Below, piece by piece: positions 49,404-58,527 of a DNA stretch of 64,000 bases (position 1 is its first letter; each line of letters starts with the position of its first letter). The notes beneath the pieces were generated by a model. That model made no database searches. It was given only the letters and a program-made list of their open reading frames with translations, and was not told the origin of the DNA. Source of the DNA: Aedoeadaptatus urinae (GTDB lineage: Bacteria; Bacillota; Clostridia; Tissierellales; Peptoniphilaceae); NCBI RefSeq assembly GCF_900155585.1, contig NZ_LT707418.1, forward strand, positions 685,115 through 749,114, given 5' to 3'. The position numbers and the translations under genes were made by a program.

Positions 49404-49980
49404 AGTCCGCTTCCTTGGCAAGGGCATCTGCCCGCTCGTTGCCTTCCACGCCGCTGTGGGCTTCGATTTTGACGAAGGTAACGTCCAAACGATCTTTTAC
49501 GGAATCGTAGAATGCTTTGTATTCTGCGGTTCCTTTTTTATTGCACTGCCACTCGCCCTTGGCCCAGTGCTCGATGCCGGCGTAGTCGTAGCAGAGCTTC
49601 AAATTGGAAAAGCCCATGGCCAGGGCCTTCTTCATGGCCACGGTGGCCCCTAAGATTTCTCCCGCCACATTGCGCATGGCGGCTTCATCGCCTCTAAAGC
49701 GGCAGCTGTCTTCCCAGCTGCCTCCTTCCCAGGCCATGGACACGCCGTAGCTGTAGGACCTGTCCTCGTGGCGATAGGAGCCGTCTACATAGGCCACAGC
49801 ATCGTAGGAGGCGTCGTCTTTTTCCTCGGCGATCTCACCCATAAAGACGCGGGCCTCCTCCTCCGTCTTAAAGGATTTGTAAATGGCCCCTTTAAAGCCG
49901 TGGACCTGGGCCTTGCAGCTGTCCCAGTCCCGGTAGATTCCCGGCATCTTGCCCGCCTTCACGGCGTAATACTTCATCAT
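49381..49980 (-). CDS. ribonuclease H with N-terminal viroplasmin domain
   Basis: A 199-residue protein. The N-terminal caulimovirus VI-type (RNase HI hybrid-binding) domain, KYYAVKAGKMPGIYRDWDSC, is at residues 2-45. The RNase H fold follows, with active-site residues in AYVDGSYR (Asp near 66), GEILGATVA (Glu), KLCYDYAG (Asp) and HSGVEGNERAD. It cuts RNA in RNA-DNA hybrids. The start ATG 49980 overlaps the larC stop (ATGA) and has GGGAGCTGAG before it. Confidence 0.9.
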   Translation of the reverse strand: MMKYYAVKAGKMPGIYRDWDSCKAQVHGFKGAIYKSFKTEEEARVFMGEIAEEKDDASYDAVAYVDGSYRHEDRSYSYGVSMAWEGGSWEDSCRFRGDEAAMRNVAGEILGATVAMKKALAMGFSNLKLCYDYAGIEHWAKGEWQCNKKGTAEYKAFYDSVKDRLDVTFVKIEAHSGVEGNERADALAKEADFTPLAEG

Positions 49981-51173
49981 GATCTCAGCTCCCACGCCCG
50001 GCGCACGGCGTCCAATGTGGTGCCCCGCTCTAAGGCCAGGGCCCTCAGGTCCTCGTATTCGGGAGATGCCTTTTCTACATCCTTATAGCGGGCGAATTTC
50101 GTCACGACGGACCCCGCCTCCGTGGATACTCGGCGAAGGCTGCGGGACAGTTCGATTTTTTCCAGAGGGAATTTTTTTACGCCCAAGGTGGTGGTGTGGG
50201 TGAAGAGGGCGTCCAAGACACTTGCCTCTTTCTCCCCGTCGGTTAAAATGTCCAGGCGATAGCCCGGGCGATTCTTCTTCATAAAAATCGGCGTAAAGCT
50301 TACGTCCCGCGCCCCGGCGTCGAAGAGCCGCTCCATGCAAAAGCCCATAGCCTCGCCGGTCATGTCGTCTAAATTGCAGCTGAAGAAAATCGGCGCACGG
50401 GCCTCTTCCGTCTCCAGGAAAAAGAGGCGGAGCACATTGGCCAGGGCGTTGTCCCTCGTGCCTGCGCCGTAGGCCACCTTCAGCACCCGACCCTCGGGCC
50501 GGGGTCGGTAGCTCGCCTTGATGCCCTTTAAAATGGCGGCGCCGGTGGGGGTGGTGAGCTCTTCTTCCACGAGCTCGCCTCCCAAGGGCACGTCCAGAGC
50601 CGAAAGAATATGGGCGGTGGCGGGAGCGGGCACGGGATAGTTGCCGTGGGCACAGCTCACCATGCCGGCGCCGGTGTTGATCTTCCCCACGTAAACGGCC
50701 TCCACGCCGCTTAAGAGAGTGTAGTAGGCCGCGCCTAAGACGTCCACGGCGGCGTCCAGCTCCCCGACCTCGTGGAAGTGCACCTCGCGAAGCTTCTTGC
50801 CGTGAACCGACGCCTCGGCCTCGGCGAGGGGCAGGAAGATGTCCTTGGCCAGATCTTTCACTTCCCGATCGAAGCCGCTCTTTTCGATGATGTCCAACAT
50901 ATCGTCCAAGCCCCGATGGTGGTGATGGTGGTGGTCGTGATGGTCGTGATCGTCTTGATGGTCGTGGTGGTGATCCTCTTCGCTTTTTAAATTAAAGTAG
51001 GTGGCGAGGATGCCGCTCTTTTCCCGCTTTTCGAAGATCACATCGTCGTCTTCAATGCCCAAAGGCGCCAGGCCTTCGATAAAGCCCTTGGGCGAAAAGC
51101 CGCCGTCCACCATGGCGCCGATAAACATGTTGCCGCTGATCCCGCTAAAGGGATCGATGTAAAGAACCCGCAT
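49977..51173 (-). CDS. larC: nickel-pincer cofactor biosynthesis protein LarC
   Basis: A 398-residue LarC, which inserts nickel into the pincer cofactor by CTP-dependent chemistry. MRVLYIDPFSGISGNMFIGA at the start and GELVEEELTTPTGAAILKGI are typical. A His/Asp-rich segment (about residues 67-88) should bind nickel. In some lactobacilli larC is split by a frameshift (larC1/C2); here it is one frame. It begins one base inside the end of larE. larB and larA are not in the window. Confidence 0.93.
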   Translation of the reverse strand: MRVLYIDPFSGISGNMFIGAMVDGGFSPKGFIEGLAPLGIEDDDVIFEKREKSGILATYFNLKSEEDHHHDHQDDHDHHDHHHHHHRGLDDMLDIIEKSGFDREVKDLAKDIFLPLAEAEASVHGKKLREVHFHEVGELDAAVDVLGAAYYTLLSGVEAVYVGKINTGAGMVSCAHGNYPVPAPATAHILSALDVPLGGELVEEELTTPTGAAILKGIKASYRPRPEGRVLKVAYGAGTRDNALANVLRLFFLETEEARAPIFFSCNLDDMTGEAMGFCMERLFDAGARDVSFTPIFMKKNRPGYRLDILTDGEKEASVLDALFTHTTTLGVKKFPLEKIELSRSLRRVSTEAGSVVTKFARYKDVEKASPEYEDLRALALERGTTLDAVRRAWELRS

Positions 51174-51976
51174 TACTGATCCAACCCTTCGTTGCCGGAG
51201 CCGGAGCGAAAGCCCACCACGTCCAGCGCCGTGTAGGTGATGCCCAGCTCCTTAAAATAGGCTGCCACATCTTCCCTGTGATTGAGCATGAACTTTTGAA
51301 AATCCGCCACGGGAATTTCCACCCGGGCCACGTTTCCGTGGAGGCGCAGGCGGCAGGTTAAATAGCCCAGCTCGTGGAGATAGCCCTCCCCTTCTTCCAC
51401 CAGGCGAAGGGCTTCCTTCGTCAAGGGCGTGTCGTAAGGAATACGCGTGGCCAAACAGGAATTGGAGGGCTTGTTCCACGTGGGAAGATCATATTGCTTC
51501 TTCGACAGCCGGCGCACCAAATCCTTGGTGAGCCCGACCTCCTTTAGGGGACTCTTTACCCCCAGCTCCTTCAAGGCCTTAAAGCCCGGGCGGTGATCGG
51601 AAAGATCGTCCACATTGGTGCCGTCCAAGAGCACATCATAGCCCTCTTCCTCGGCACAGGCCTTGGCGGCGGCAAAGGTCTTGCGCTTACAGAAGTAGCA
51701 GCGGTTCACGTCGTTGGCGACGACATCATCGTCTTCCATAAGAGCCACATCCGCCACCTTCACTTGCCAGCCCATCATCTCCGCCAATACGTAGGCGTCG
51801 AAGCGATCCCGGCGGGGGTTGAGTTCATTTTCCACGTAAATCCCCAGCACATTCTCCACGCCCAGTACCTCTACGGCCACGGCCATCAGAAAGGACGAAT
51901 CCACGCCGCCGGAATAGGCCACCGCCACCTTGTCGTAGGCGGCTAAATTTTCTTTTAATCGATTAAAGGCATCCAT
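51173..51976 (-). CDS. larE: ATP-dependent sacrificial sulfur transferase LarE
   Basis: A 267-residue PP-loop enzyme. The SGGVDSS motif is at residues 22-28. Cys174 in KPSNSCLATR aligns with the sacrificial cysteine of lactobacillus LarE, and CYFC lies at 93-96. It converts the two carboxylates of pyridinium biscarboxylate mononucleotide to thiocarboxylates before LarC adds nickel. First gene of larE-larC-RNase H. The cofactor's user (a LarA-type racemase or epimerase) must be elsewhere. Confidence 0.92.
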   Translation of the reverse strand: MDAFNRLKENLAAYDKVAVAYSGGVDSSFLMAVAVEVLGVENVLGIYVENELNPRRDRFDAYVLAEMMGWQVKVADVALMEDDDVVANDVNRCYFCKRKTFAAAKACAEEEGYDVLLDGTNVDDLSDHRPGFKALKELGVKSPLKEVGLTKDLVRRLSKKQYDLPTWNKPSNSCLATRIPYDTPLTKEALRLVEEGEGYLHELGYLTCRLRLHGNVARVEIPVADFQKFMLNHREDVAAYFKELGITYTALDVVGFRSGSGNEGLDQ

Positions 51977-51996
51977 ATCCTCACCTAATCCTCATA

Positions 51997-52019
51997 GAAA
52001 AAAAGGCCCTTGCGGGCCG
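51997..52019 (-). terminator. terminator after pta
   Basis: Read on the minus strand: CGGCCC-GCAA-GGGCC followed by T7. Confidence 0.88.
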
Positions 52020-52033
52020 ATTTTTTCCTTGCA

Positions 52034-53011
52034 TTATTTTCCGAGACAAGCTTGCACGGCGGTGATGACAGCCAGTTGATAAACTTCTTCCTTGCTGCAG
52101 CCGCGGCTCAGGTCGTTAACCGGCATATTCAAGCCTTGAAGCACCGGTCCGATGGCGGTAAAGCCGCCGAGGTATTGGGCGATCTTGTAGCCGATGTTTC
52201 CGCATTCCAAGTCCGGGAAGATAAAGACATTGGCTTGGCCGGCAACCTTGGAGCCCGGCGCCTTTTTCTTTGCTACGGTCGGATCGATGGCGGCGTCGAA
52301 TTGAAGCTCGCCGTCCACATTAATTTCCGGATGGGCTTCATTAACCAGATAGGTAGCCACTTCTACCTTCTTAACCGTGTCGCTCTTAGCGGAACCCTTG
52401 GTAGAGAAGGAAAGCATGGCGATCTTGGGATCGAAACCGAATTGCTTGGCGGTTTCGTTGGTGGTTGCTGCTACTTCCGCTAAGGTCGGCGCATCCATAA
52501 CCGTGTTAATGGCGCAGTCGGCCATGAGATAATTTTCTTCGCCCTTGCAGAGAATAAACAGACCGGATACGCGGCTGACGCCCTTCTTCGTCTTAATGAT
52601 TTGCAGAGCGGGAAGAACCGTTTGGCCCGTGGTGTGAACGGCACCGGAAACCATGCCGTCGCCGTAGCCGGCATAAACCATCATGGTTCCCAAATAGTTC
52701 GGATCGTGAAGCTGTGCGCGGGCACGGGTTTCATCGATTTTGCCCTTGCGGCGTTCGACAAATTTTTCCACGAGCTCGTCGGTGTGTTCGTATTTGCCCA
52801 ATTCGACGATTTCCAGCTCGGAAATATCCAGGCCTTCTTTTTCGGCGGTCTCTTCGATTTCATTTCTGAAACCGATGACGAGGGGATGGATTAAGCCCTC
52901 CTTTTGATGCTTAACCGCTGCCCAAAGAACTCTGGGATCTTCGCCTTCGGGGAAGACGATCCGCATGTCTTTGCAGCTTAAACGTCTGCTTAAATCTTTA
53001 ATAAAATCCAT
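52034..53011 (-). CDS. pta: phosphate acetyltransferase
   Basis: A 325-residue phosphotransacetylase (acetyl-CoA + phosphate to acetyl phosphate + CoA). Typical segments are VFPEGEDPRVLWAA near residue 20, GMVSGAVHTTGQTVLPALQI near 130, and GSKVAGQANVFIFPDLECGN near 265. With an acetate kinase (not here) it makes ATP from acetyl-CoA produced by amino-acid fermentation; the same enzyme may act on propionyl or branched acyl groups. ATG 53011 follows GAAAGGAAAGTGCA; the frame to 53029 lacks a site. Confidence 0.94.
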   Translation of the reverse strand: MDFIKDLSRRLSCKDMRIVFPEGEDPRVLWAAVKHQKEGLIHPLVIGFRNEIEETAEKEGLDISELEIVELGKYEHTDELVEKFVERRKGKIDETRARAQLHDPNYLGTMMVYAGYGDGMVSGAVHTTGQTVLPALQIIKTKKGVSRVSGLFILCKGEENYLMADCAINTVMDAPTLAEVAATTNETAKQFGFDPKIAMLSFSTKGSAKSDTVKKVEVATYLVNEAHPEINVDGELQFDAAIDPTVAKKKAPGSKVAGQANVFIFPDLECGNIGYKIAQYLGGFTAIGPVLQGLNMPVNDLSRGCSKEEVYQLAVITAVQACLGK

Positions 53012-53088
53012 TGCACTTTCCTTTCTCATGCATTACCACATTTTTTCTGTACATGCCCGGGCCGCCGTAGACGACCTCAGTCATAATA

Positions 53089-53117
53089 AATATACCACAG
53101 AGAGCGTCCGGTGACAA
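53089..53117 (-). promoter_or_regulatory. pta promoter
   Basis: Minus strand TTGTCA (53117-53112), 17-base spacer, TATATT (53094-53089). Confidence 0.75.
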
Positions 53118-53143
53118 AATCGCCAGATTCTTGTCAAACCCCG

Positions 53144-53171
53144 TAAAAAAAAGATTCGCCGAAGCGAATCT
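53144..53171 (-). terminator. terminator after the tRNA-Pro pair
   Basis: Read on the minus strand: AGATTCGC-TTCG-GCGAATCT followed by T7. Confidence 0.9.
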
Positions 53172-53176
53172 CGTCT

Positions 53177-53253
53177 TGGTCGGAGTGAAAGGATTTGAAC
53201 CTTCGACCTCATGCTCCCGAAGCATGCGCGCTACCAAACTGCGCTACACCCCG
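53177..53253 (-). tRNA. tRNA-Pro (CGG)
   Basis: 77 bases with encoded CCA. Anticodon loop TTCGGGA in a CATGC/GCATG stem gives CGG. Acceptor CGGGGTG/CACTCCG with one G-T pair. Confidence 0.95.
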
Positions 53254-53271
53254 CTGTGAAATTGAATAGAG

Positions 53272-53348
53272 TGGTCGGGGTGAAAGGATTTGAACCTTCG
53301 ACCCCATGGTCCCAAACCATGTGCGCTACCAAACTGCGCCACACCCCG
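53272..53348 (-). tRNA. tRNA-Pro (TGG)
   Basis: 77 bases with encoded CCA. Anticodon loop TTTGGGA in a CATGG/CCATG stem gives TGG. It is nearly identical to the neighbouring CGG gene outside the anticodon arm, which indicates duplication. Confidence 0.95.
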
Positions 53349-53408
53349 TGACAACTTACTTCATCATTATACAGGTGTTGCGCCTTTTTTACAAGTCTTT
53401 TCTAATGC

Positions 53409-53455
53409 ATAAAAAAGAGGCCGAATCGCCCGCAGGCCATTCGACCACTCTCAAT
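53409..53455 (-). terminator. terminator after tRNA-Arg
   Basis: Read on the minus strand: GGTCGAAT-GGCC-TGC-GGGC-G-ATTCGGCC followed by CT6; a long imperfect stem. Confidence 0.7.
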
Positions 53456-53456
53456 T

Positions 53457-53533
53457 TGGCGGACCCGATTGGATTCGAACCAACGATCTCTGCCTTCGGA
53501 GGGCAACATTCTATCCAGCTGAACTACGGGTCC
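53457..53533 (-). tRNA. tRNA-Arg (CCG)
   Basis: 77 bases with encoded CCA. Anticodon loop CTCCGAA in a TTGCC/GGCAG stem gives CCG. Acceptor GGACCCG/CGGGTCC is perfect. Confidence 0.95.
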
Positions 53534-53568
53534 ATACCCGAATATTGTATCAAGGGGGTATTTCCCTG

Positions 53569-54879
53569 TCAAGCGGCCTTTTCCATGGCGCGGAAGACGT
53601 CGGCCATGAGGTCGCGGTAGCTCAAAATGGGATTGGGCTTCTTAATGTCTTCTTTGACGAAGACGCGGGCCCGGGCGATTTCCTTTCCCCCGGCGTAATA
53701 GACGACGTCACCTACGGCGTCATTTCTCGAATGGGGCGGCGTCACGGGCGCGAATTGAAGCTCGCTGGTGATCTCTTCGCCTTCTTTTACATTGCGCACC
53801 AGATTTTTTTCCACATAGACGGAGCTCTTCCGCGGGCTGGCGTTTTTCAGCGCCAAGAAGCCCAGGTCCTCCGACTTGTCGGCGAGGACGGTATTGCGAT
53901 GGGTCATGGCTTCTTTCGACAGGCGCAAAGAGGCGGCGTAGCGATCCATGTCGTTTTCCGCACCCATGTAGACGCCGATAAAGCGGGTGGCCAGATACTT
54001 GCCTTCTGCCGGGCTCTGTCCCGTGGCGATAAAGCAGCGGCCGGCGGCGCCGGTATAGCCTGTCTTTAGGCCGTCGATGCCGGGGAGGATGCCTAATAGG
54101 GGATTGGTGGAGTAGCTGATGTATTGTCTCTCAGGCTCTTCGATTTTCGGCCGACGGGCGGCGTCGAGAACCATGGGATATTTTTTCAAGAGGCTGCGGG
54201 ACAGCTCAAACATTTCCCGCGCCGTGGCCTTGTTGTAGTCGTTGGCGGTGTAGTCCGTGAGGCCGTGGACGTTGATGAAGTGCATATGGGTAAAGCCCAT
54301 TTCCTGTGCCTTTTGATTCATCCGCGCCACAAAGGCCGCCTCGCTTCCTGCGATGCGATCGGCCAAAGCGATCATGGCGTCGTTGCCAGAGACGATCATG
54401 CCGGCGTGGATCAGCTCTTCCACGGTGTAGACTTCCCCTTCCTTGGTCTTGTAGACGCTGCCGTGCATGGCCGCCGCCGCGTGGTCGATGGTCACGGAAT
54501 CCTTCATACCGATCTCCCCTTTGTCCACGGCGTCCATAACGCAGTAAATGGTCATGAGCTTGGTGGTGGAGGCGAGGCCCACGGGCACGTCGGCATTGTA
54601 TTCTCTGTAGACGGCGCCGGTTTCGTAATCGCCGATAAGATAGCTCTTCAATAAAGCCATGTCGGGCTTAGCCATGGCCGTGTCAAAATCCTTTTTCTCC
54701 GTGGCGGTCATGGGCTGTACGCCCTGTGCCGTGCGGATTTTTTCCTGTTGATCCCGGGGCTCCTGCACCTTTGTCGGCGGCTGCGGCTCCGCATTCGGAG
54801 TCGGTGCCGGCGCCGGTGCCGCCCCCGTTAAGAGGGCGAGGGCCAGGAGCAGGCACATCATTCGTTTTAATTTTTTCAT
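53569..54879 (-). CDS. D-alanyl-D-alanine carboxypeptidase (DacF/penicillin-binding protein 5 family)
   Basis: A 436-residue secreted serine peptidase. A signal peptide (to about residue 22) and a Pro-rich linker precede the catalytic domain, with SxxK at Ser104-Lys107 (STTK), SGN at 164-166 and KTG at 272-274. A C-terminal beta-rich domain (about 330-410) and an amphipathic end that may hold it at the membrane follow. It trims the terminal D-Ala from peptidoglycan stem peptides. The start ATG 54879 overlaps the wecB stop (ATGA); an ATG two codons earlier is also possible. Last gene of the long operon. Confidence 0.92.
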   Translation of the reverse strand: MKKLKRMMCLLLALALLTGAAPAPAPTPNAEPQPPTKVQEPRDQQEKIRTAQGVQPMTATEKKDFDTAMAKPDMALLKSYLIGDYETGAVYREYNADVPVGLASTTKLMTIYCVMDAVDKGEIGMKDSVTIDHAAAAMHGSVYKTKEGEVYTVEELIHAGMIVSGNDAMIALADRIAGSEAAFVARMNQKAQEMGFTHMHFINVHGLTDYTANDYNKATAREMFELSRSLLKKYPMVLDAARRPKIEEPERQYISYSTNPLLGILPGIDGLKTGYTGAAGRCFIATGQSPAEGKYLATRFIGVYMGAENDMDRYAASLRLSKEAMTHRNTVLADKSEDLGFLALKNASPRKSSVYVEKNLVRNVKEGEEITSELQFAPVTPPHSRNDAVGDVVYYAGGKEIARARVFVKEDIKKPNPILSYRDLMADVFRAMEKAA

Positions 54880-56000
54880 CGGCATTTCCCGCCTTCTCTG
54901 TCTCCTAAAATAATATCCACGATGCGTTCCGCCGCCTTGCCGTCGCCGTAGGGATTCAATGCCTTGGCCATGGCGTCATAGGCGTCCTTATCGTCAAGAA
55001 GCAGGCGGATGCTTTCGTACACCGCCTCTTCCTCCGTGCCCACGAGCTTGGCCGTGCCGGCGACGATGCCTTCGGCCCGCTCCGTTTCTTCCCGCACAAC
55101 GAGGACGGGAATGCCGAAGTGAGGCGCCTCTTCCTGAATGCCGCCGCTGTCGGTGACGACTAAGTAGCTTCTCGCCATAATATTGGAAAAGGGCAGGTAG
55201 TCCATGGGCTCGACGCGGTGAATGTTTTTCGCCCCGCCCAGCTCTTCTTCCGCCACTTTCCGCACCTTGGGATTTAAGTGCACGGGGAAGATCACCTCCA
55301 CATCGTCGTACTCGTCGGCGATGCGGCGAATGGCGGAGAAGATCCGCTTCATGGGCGCGCCGATGTTTTCCCGTCGGTGACAGGTGAGGAGAATGGTCTT
55401 TTTCTTTTTAAAGTCGATATCGTTGAGCGCGTCCTCGTCGAAGACGAAATCCTCCCGCTCTGTGTAGGCCAGAGCGTCGATGACGGTGTTGCCCGTAATG
55501 TAAATGGTCTTGTCGTCGTAGCCTTCCTTTAATAGGTTTTGGCGATTGGACTCCGTGGGAGCGAAGTGGTAGTTGGCAAGGACGCCGGTGAGCTTTCGAT
55601 TGGCCTCCTCGGGATAGGGGGAATAGAGATTGTGGCTCCTGAGTCCCGCTTCCACATGTCCGATCTTGACGCCGTGGTAGAAGGCGGACAACGCCGCCGC
55701 AAAGACCGTAGAGGTGTCGCCCTGTACCAAAAGAAGGTCGGGCTTGATTTCCTCGAAGACGGCCTCCAGGCCGCGAAGGGAACGCACGGCAATGTCCGTT
55801 AAGCTTTGACCGGGAGTGAAAATGTCCAGGTCGTAGTCCGGAACGATGCCGAAAATGTCCAACACTTGATCCAGCATTTCCCGGTGTTGGCCGGTAACTG
55901 CGACCACACTTTCCACATCGTCTCTGGCTTTCAATGCCAAGACGACGGGGGCCATTTTAATGGCCTCGGGCCTTGTGCCGAAGACGGACAGTACTTTCAA
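54876..56000 (-). CDS. wecB: UDP-N-acetylglucosamine 2-epimerase (non-hydrolysing)
   Basis: A 374-residue epimerase that interconverts UDP-GlcNAc and UDP-ManNAc for teichoic acid or capsule linkage units. The N-terminal VFGTRPEAIKMAPVV and VQGDTSTVFAAALSAFYHG are diagnostic, as are GHVEAGLRSHNLYSPYPEE and TDSGGIQEEAPHFGIPVLVV. It overlaps the TagO-like gene by four bases and the next gene by four bases. Together with TagO it points to synthesis of a wall polymer, possibly the one bound by the SLH proteins. Confidence 0.95.
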   Translation of the reverse strand: MKVLSVFGTRPEAIKMAPVVLALKARDDVESVVAVTGQHREMLDQVLDIFGIVPDYDLDIFTPGQSLTDIAVRSLRGLEAVFEEIKPDLLLVQGDTSTVFAAALSAFYHGVKIGHVEAGLRSHNLYSPYPEEANRKLTGVLANYHFAPTESNRQNLLKEGYDDKTIYITGNTVIDALAYTEREDFVFDEDALNDIDFKKKKTILLTCHRRENIGAPMKRIFSAIRRIADEYDDVEVIFPVHLNPKVRKVAEEELGGAKNIHRVEPMDYLPFSNIMARSYLVVTDSGGIQEEAPHFGIPVLVVREETERAEGIVAGTAKLVGTEEEAVYESIRLLLDDKDAYDAMAKALNPYGDGKAAERIVDIILGDREGGKCR

Positions 56001-57031
56001 TTCTCTTCCTCTCTTTCATTTAACAAGCCTAAAAATAATGCCAACACGCCGACGACGGCGATGATGATAATCGCCGTAATCAATCCGTTTTTCTCGTGCA
56101 TGGTGCTGACGATATTGCCGATGACGCCGAAGACCATGCTCACGCCGTAAAGGGCGAGGACGGTCTGCCTTTGATTAAAGCCGTGGCGCAGGAGGCGGTG
56201 ATGCAAATGCCCTTTGTCCGCCTCGGCGATGCTTTTTCCCGAAAGCTTGCGGCGAATCATAGCAAAGGTGGTGTCGAAGACGGGCACGCCAAGAATCAGG
56301 ACGGGGATAAAGATGGTAATCATGGCGATGGATTTCATGACGCCTTCGATGGCGAGAAAGCTCAATGTAAAGCCGAGAAACAGCGCCCCCGTGTCTCCCA
56401 TAAAAATTGATGCGGGATTAAAGTTAAAGGGCAAAAAGCCCAGGCAGCCGCCGGCCAATATGGCGGCGAGGATGGCCATCTCATCGTGCTGCAGCCGATG
56501 GGCCACAAACATGAGGCTGACGGATGCAATGGCGCTGATGCCGCAGGCCAGTCCGTCTAAGCCGTCGATGAGGTTAATGGTGTTGGTAATGCCCACCACC
56601 CAAAAAATCGTAATGGGAAGGGCGAGCAAATTTAAATTGATGAGCAGATTATTGCCGTAAAAGGGATTGGTAAAAAAAGTAATCTTTATGCCGCCGGCGA
56701 TTAAAATCGCCGCAGCCACGATCTCCATGGCAAACTTCGCCTTGGCGCTCATGGCGAATTTATCGTCGTAGAGGCCGGTAAAGACGATGACCGCACTGCC
56801 GATAAGGTAGGCGATCTTTTCTCTCTCCAAGGGCAGGAAGAGAAGGACGGCGACGACGACGGCGAGAAAAATGGCCAAGCCCCCGCTGAGGGGGATCGCC
56901 TTTTTATGCACTCTCCGCTCGTCCTTGGGAATGTCCATCAAACCGAAGCGCCTGGCACCCTTTCGCACGACGGGCGTCGCGAGAAAGCTGATCAGGGCCG
57001 CGACGAGAAAGGGCCATAACAAAATCTTCAT
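55997..57031 (-). CDS. undecaprenyl-phosphate GlcNAc-1-phosphate transferase (TagO/WecA family)
   Basis: A 344-residue membrane enzyme with about ten helices. The N-terminal RKGARRFGLMDIPKDERRVHK...PLSGGLAIF, the NLIDGLDGLACG motif near residue 155 and GDTGALFLGF near 218 are family marks. It starts wall teichoic acid or other glycopolymer synthesis by moving GlcNAc-1-phosphate to undecaprenyl phosphate. Ten bases after upp and overlapping wecB, so the two sugar-polymer steps are made together. Confidence 0.93.
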   Translation of the reverse strand: MKILLWPFLVAALISFLATPVVRKGARRFGLMDIPKDERRVHKKAIPLSGGLAIFLAVVVAVLLFLPLEREKIAYLIGSAVIVFTGLYDDKFAMSAKAKFAMEIVAAAILIAGGIKITFFTNPFYGNNLLINLNLLALPITIFWVVGITNTINLIDGLDGLACGISAIASVSLMFVAHRLQHDEMAILAAILAGGCLGFLPFNFNPASIFMGDTGALFLGFTLSFLAIEGVMKSIAMITIFIPVLILGVPVFDTTFAMIRRKLSGKSIAEADKGHLHHRLLRHGFNQRQTVLALYGVSMVFGVIGNIVSTMHEKNGLITAIIIIAVVGVLALFLGLLNEREEEN

Positions 57032-57041
57032 GCTTCACCTG

Positions 57042-57671
57042 CTACTTCGTTCCGAAAATTCGATCTCCCGCATCGCCGAGACCCGGCACAATGTAAGCGT
57101 GCTCGTCTAATTTTTCGTCGATACACGACACGTACAGATCCACGTCGGGATGGGCCTTTTGAAAAGCCTCAAGCCCTTCCGGTGCCGCCAAAAGGCACAG
57201 GGCGCGAATTTTGGTGGCTCCCCGCTGTTTAATAAAGTCCACGGCGGCGGCCAAGGACCCGCCGGTGGCGAGCATGGGATCGACGACGATGACCTCACGG
57301 TCTTTGACATCCTTCGGGAGCTTGCAGTAGTATTCCACGGGCTCCAGGGTTTCCGGATCCCGATAGAGGCCGATGTGGCCCACGCGGGCGCCGGGAATCA
57401 GATTCAAGAGGCCGTCCACCATGCCGAGACCCGCCCGCAGCACGGGCACGATGCAGGGCTTTTTGCCCGCCATTTCCTTGCCCGTGGTACGGCCCATGGG
57501 CGTTTCGATGAGCTTGTCCTGAATGGGCAGATTCCGCGTCAGCTCGTAGCCCATAAGCATGGTGATTTCCGTGAGAAGCTCTCTGAAGTCCTTGCTGGAT
57601 GTGGACGCTTCTCTTAAAAGCGTCAGCTTATGTTGAATTAAGGGGTGTTCGGTTACCGTTACTTTTCCCAT
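57042..57671 (-). CDS. upp: uracil phosphoribosyltransferase
   Basis: A 209-residue Upp, which salvages uracil to UMP with PRPP. The PRPP-binding loop is [13 protein letters not shown] near residues 131-143, and [20 protein letters not shown] at the start and [15 protein letters not shown] at the end are typical. Its start lies 13 bases inside the end of rpiB. The rpiB-upp order resembles the ywlF-upp area of Bacillus. Confidence 0.96.
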   Translation of the reverse strand: MGKVTVTEHPLIQHKLTLLREASTSSKDFRELLTEITMLMGYELTRNLPIQDKLIETPMGRTTGKEMAGKKPCIVPVLRAGLGMVDGLLNLIPGARVGHIGLYRDPETLEPVEYYCKLPKDVKDREVIVVDPMLATGGSLAAAVDFIKQRGATKIRALCLLAAPEGLEAFQKAHPDVDLYVSCIDEKLDEHAYIVPGLGDAGDRIFGTK

Positions 57672-58102
57672 GTTTCCTCCTCGATCATTTCGACTCGACG
57701 GGCGTGGCGTCCGCCCTCGAATTCCGTTTCCAAAAATGCGTCGGCGATTTCTTTCATCATGTCGCCGCCGATGGTTCTCGCCCCCATGGAAATCATGTTG
57801 GCGTCGTTGTGCCGGCGGGCAAGCTTCGCCGAGTAGGGCTCGGAGACCATGGCGCAGCGAATGCCCTTCACCTTATTGGCGGCCATGCCGATGCCCAGCC
57901 CCGAGCCGCAAATTAAGATGCCCCGCTCGCAGCTTCCCTCGGCGACTTTTCTTGCCGCCGCCTTGCCGTAGACGGGATAGTCCACGGATTCCGCAGAGTC
58001 CGTGCCCACGTCCAAGACAGTGTGGCCCTTTTCCTCTAAGTAAGCCTTCAGCATTTCTTTTCTTTCGTATCCGCCGTGATCGGCGCCCATGGCAATCCTC
58101 AC
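57659..58102 (-). CDS. rpiB: ribose-5-phosphate isomerase B
   Basis: A 147-residue RpiB/LacAB-type isomerase. [11 protein letters not shown] near residues 6-16, the catalytic Cys in [20 protein letters not shown] near 66-85, and [15 protein letters not shown] are present. It converts ribulose-5-phosphate and ribose-5-phosphate, supplying PRPP for upp next to it. Start overlaps the end of the phosphatase gene by four bases. Confidence 0.95.
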   Translation of the reverse strand: MRIAMGADHGGYERKEMLKAYLEEKGHTVLDVGTDSAESVDYPVYGKAAARKVAEGSCERGILICGSGLGIGMAANKVKGIRCAMVSEPYSAKLARRHNDANMISMGARTIGGDMMKEIADAFLETEFEGGRHARRVEMIEEETWEK

Positions 58103-58527
58103 GCCTTCTCCCCCTTTAATTTATTTTCTATTTCTTCCTTGAGGCGGTCTCTGGTGATCCGATAGATTTCCAGGGAGCCGCCGAAGGGATCGATGACATC
58201 TTTTTCGGCAAAATCTTCGATCTTGTCCTTGTATTCCGGCCAGCCCCGCTTTAAATTGGCGGCCAAGGTGTGGGTCATGGCATAGATTTTATCAGCCCAG
58301 ATCATATCCGCTTCCGTCACGGTCTTGGCCTTGTGGTAGGTGGCGTTGACGCCCTCCTCCGCCATGACCTTCACGGCGCCGACGCTCATGGGCTCGCCGT
58401 CGTGGGCGGCCATACCTCGGGAGCGCACCGTCACATCCAGGGCCTTTCTGTCCGCCTCAAGCTCCGTCAGCAGCTTCGCCATAGGGCTTCTGCAGGTGTT
58501 GCCCGTGCAAATGTAAAGAATTTTCAT
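58099..58527 (-). CDS. ywlE: low-molecular-weight phosphatase, probable protein-arginine phosphatase
   Basis: A 142-residue phosphatase. The P-loop CTGNTCRSP at residues 7-15 has Cys7 as nucleophile and Arg13; Thr11 in the loop marks the YwlE arginine-phosphatase group rather than tyrosine phosphatases. The general acid lies in DVIDPFGG near 110-117. YwlE removes phosphate placed by McsB on proteins destined for ClpCP; mcsB is not in the window. The sua5-ywlE-rpiB-upp order matches Bacillus. Confidence 0.88.
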   Translation of the reverse strand: MKILYICTGNTCRSPMAKLLTELEADRKALDVTVRSRGMAAHDGEPMSVGAVKVMAEEGVNATYHKAKTVTEADMIWADKIYAMTHTLAANLKRGWPEYKDKIEDFAEKDVIDPFGGSLEIYRITRDRLKEEIENKLKGEKA

